Shown here: positions 52,037 through 52,984 of the stretch, piece after piece
How positions within the stretch are numbered: the stretch's first letter is position 1
Layout of the letters: the number at the start of each line of letters is the position of its first letter
DNA from: Lachnospiraceae bacterium
Lineage (GTDB): Bacteria > Bacillota > Clostridia > Lachnospirales > Lachnospiraceae
DNA: 52,984 nt
Assembly: GCA_017622845.1 (NCBI GenBank)
Contig: JAGAQJ010000004.1
Location: forward strand, 1-52,984
Reading direction: 5' to 3'
Notes under the pieces: generated by a model
What the model saw: only the letters and a program-made list of their open reading frames with translations
What the model was told of the DNA's origin: nothing
Database searches by the model: none
Made by a program: the position numbers and the translations under genes

Positions 52037-52591
52037 TCAAATATTTAAATCAAGGCTTGGGAAGCCGATATATAAATCCTCATAAATACTAACTTGAACA
52101 GTATCATCAAACGTGTAGGTATTTAGTATAAATTTGCCATCATGCATATTATATACATGAATTTTGCGTTGTTCAGCGTCAACAATCCAATACTCACGAA
52201 CTCCGGCATCATGGTACAATCCAAGCTTTGTGATATAGTCGTGACTGGGATTGGAAGGTGATGCAATCTCAATAATCCAGTCAGGAGCGCCGAGACAGCC
52301 GCGGTCATTGAGTTTATCGAGGTCACAGATAACGGATATATCAGGCTCGACAACAGTATCCTCTTCTTTTCGCAGCTGTACACTAAAAGGCGCAGTATAT
52401 ACGCGGCATTTGCCGCTTTTTGATTTTATATAGTTGGTAATTGCAAAATCAAGTTCATGTGATAATTCCTGATGCAGCCGGCCAGGTGCAGACATGCAGA
52501 CGATATGACCGTTTATCAATTCTGCCCGGATATCCTCAGGCATACTGTAGAAATCTTCAACAGTATAATGTTTTTCTTGCGGTAACGGCAT
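52037..52591 (-). CDS. Uma2 family (DUF820) putative restriction-endonuclease-fold protein
   Basis: A 184-residue protein. YTVEDFYSMPEDIRAELING at the N-terminus, VVEPDISVICD and APDWIIEIASPSNPSHDYIT, then YHDAGVREYWIVDAEQRKIH, are the Uma2 signatures: a PD-(D/E)XK-like fold with D...ExA/K-type residues (EPD, EIASPS). These proteins are abundant in Cyanobacteria and found scattered in Firmicutes; their function is unknown. The start has AAAGGAAG about nine bases upstream. It is isolated, converges with the hydrogenase operon, and lies next to a MITE and an IS element, suggesting a mobile neighbourhood. Confidence 0.88.
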   Translation of the reverse strand: MPLPQEKHYTVEDFYSMPEDIRAELINGHIVCMSAPGRLHQELSHELDFAITNYIKSKSGKCRVYTAPFSVQLRKEEDTVVEPDISVICDLDKLNDRGCLGAPDWIIEIASPSNPSHDYITKLGLYHDAGVREYWIVDAEQRKIHVYNMHDGKFILNTYTFDDTVQVSIYEDLYIGFPSLDLNI

Positions 52592-52683
52592 TTAACGCAC
52601 TTCCTTTCAAAAAATTATTTGCAGAGTGTATAGAACAGTGCATCATCACATATTTCAATCTGTTCTGATATGTTTTCATATAT

Positions 52684-52850
52684 TCTAGTACAACGAATAA
52701 TAAGTTTCTGATACATTGACGCAGAATGATTGTTTCATATGCAAGGCGGAGGAATGAGGCGTAGCGGTGGCTACGTCGATTGACGACAACGCAGCAGATG
52801 AAAAATCAGACAAGTCAAAGTGGCAGTTATTTATTATTCGTTGTACTAGA
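52684..52850. mobile_element. Complete 167-bp MITE-like element
   Basis: Perfect 20-bp terminal inverted repeats: TCTAGTACAACGAATAATAA at 52684-52703 and its reverse complement at 52831-52850. It has no coding capacity. The 73 bases at its left end recur in reverse orientation at 14355-14427. The core contains GTAGCGGTGGCTACGT, which can fold (GTAGC/GCTAC). Confidence 0.85.
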
Positions 52851-52984
52851 GCGTGTTTGAAAAATCATTTCGTTTAGTCATTTTATCCAAATCAAAATTG
52901 AAGCGATACAAAGGAATCCAAGATAAGTGCATGCCAGTTTGTCATATCTGGTAGCAATCCGCCGAAATGCTTTTAGTTTAAGAA
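52851..52984 (-). mobile_element. 3' end of an IS5-type insertion sequence
   Basis: The first bases GCGTGTTTGAAAAATCA directly abut the MITE end and look like an IS terminal repeat. The transposase reading frame on the minus strand starts beyond the window and ends at 52878. Confidence 0.7.
52878..52984 (-). CDS. IS5-family transposase, C-terminal fragment
   Basis: The minus-strand frame (5' end outside the window) reads LKLKAFRRIATRYDKLACTY then LGFLCIASILIWIK before TGA at 52878-52880. The RRIATRYDKL(A) segment followed by a hydrophobic helix is the typical C-terminus of IS5-family DDE transposases. Whether the element is intact cannot be judged from this end. Confidence 0.8.
   Translation of the reverse strand, partial: LKLKAFRRIATRYDKLACTYLGFLCIASILIWIK

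Noticed and set aside
1-52984. CRISPR arrays, tRNA or rRNA genes, T-box leaders
   Set aside because: No regularly spaced direct repeats, no clover-leaf with GGTTCGAATCC-type arm and no T-box GGTGGnACCGCG motif was noticed on reading both strands.

Overview
The window reads as chromosome of an anaerobic low-to-mid-GC Firmicute, most likely a Lachnospiraceae-type Clostridium. The evidence is AGGAGG-type ribosome sites, an [FeFe] hydrogenase, an AAA/PD-(D/E)XK protein of the type common in that family, many MATE and HTH genes, a DUF3795 protein and short MITE-like repeats. No tRNA, rRNA, CRISPR array or phage module was seen. All gene calls rest on motif reading by eye.

Layout. 1-2.6 kb: end of an unknown gene and a visibly AT-rich phosphotransferase resembling rifampin phosphotransferase. 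2.6-10.4 kb: an accessory region of single-gene units all on the + strand (DUF4405, MATE, GyrI-like, GNAT, methyltransferase) separated by decayed pieces of flavodoxin, ParE toxin, MmcQ/YjbR and methyltransferase genes. 10.4-20 kb: argC, an RsmF-type rRNA methyltransferase, two more MATE transporters, a small HTH regulator, a LytTR response regulator, and a radical-SAM/DUF4130 pair linked to DNA metabolism. 19.6-22.7 kb: a LacI regulator divergent from a fucose/arabinose-isomerase-family enzyme, with matching TGCACGTGCA operators. 22.9-29.4 kb: a GrpB-pyrophosphatase fusion, a TPR protein, a WYL regulator, a frameshifted AAA ATPase, and VOC and DUF3795 proteins. 29.5-31.1 kb: an XRE regulator divergent from a small gene and a secreted protein, sharing a symmetric operator.

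31.2-40.95 kb is the most interesting part: eight closely spaced + strand genes encoding a carrier protein, MBOAT acyltransferase, DltD-like SGNH protein with Cys in place of the nucleophile Ser, glutamine-dependent asparagine-synthetase-like amidotransferase, membrane-anchored transglutaminase-like protein with Ig-like domains, Asp/Glu-type racemase, stand-alone amino-acid adenylation enzyme and lipoprotein. Four of these match the Dlt (teichoic acid D-alanylation) core in kind. The racemase, amidotransferase and transglutaminase suggest a different amino acid, perhaps D-Asp/D-Asn or D-Glu/D-Gln, loaded on a carrier and moved to a surface polymer. This is inference.

41-52.98 kb: a polar amino-acid ABC transporter (binding protein, permease, ATPase) followed by an EamA exporter and an AraC remnant; a chemotaxis receptor; an M18 aminopeptidase; a two-gene hydrogenase operon (NuoF-tail/GltD fusion plus HydA) ending in a strong terminator; a Uma2-family protein; a complete 167-bp MITE-like element; and the 3' end of an IS5-type transposase at the window edge. 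The MITE has a truncated relative at 14.4 kb.
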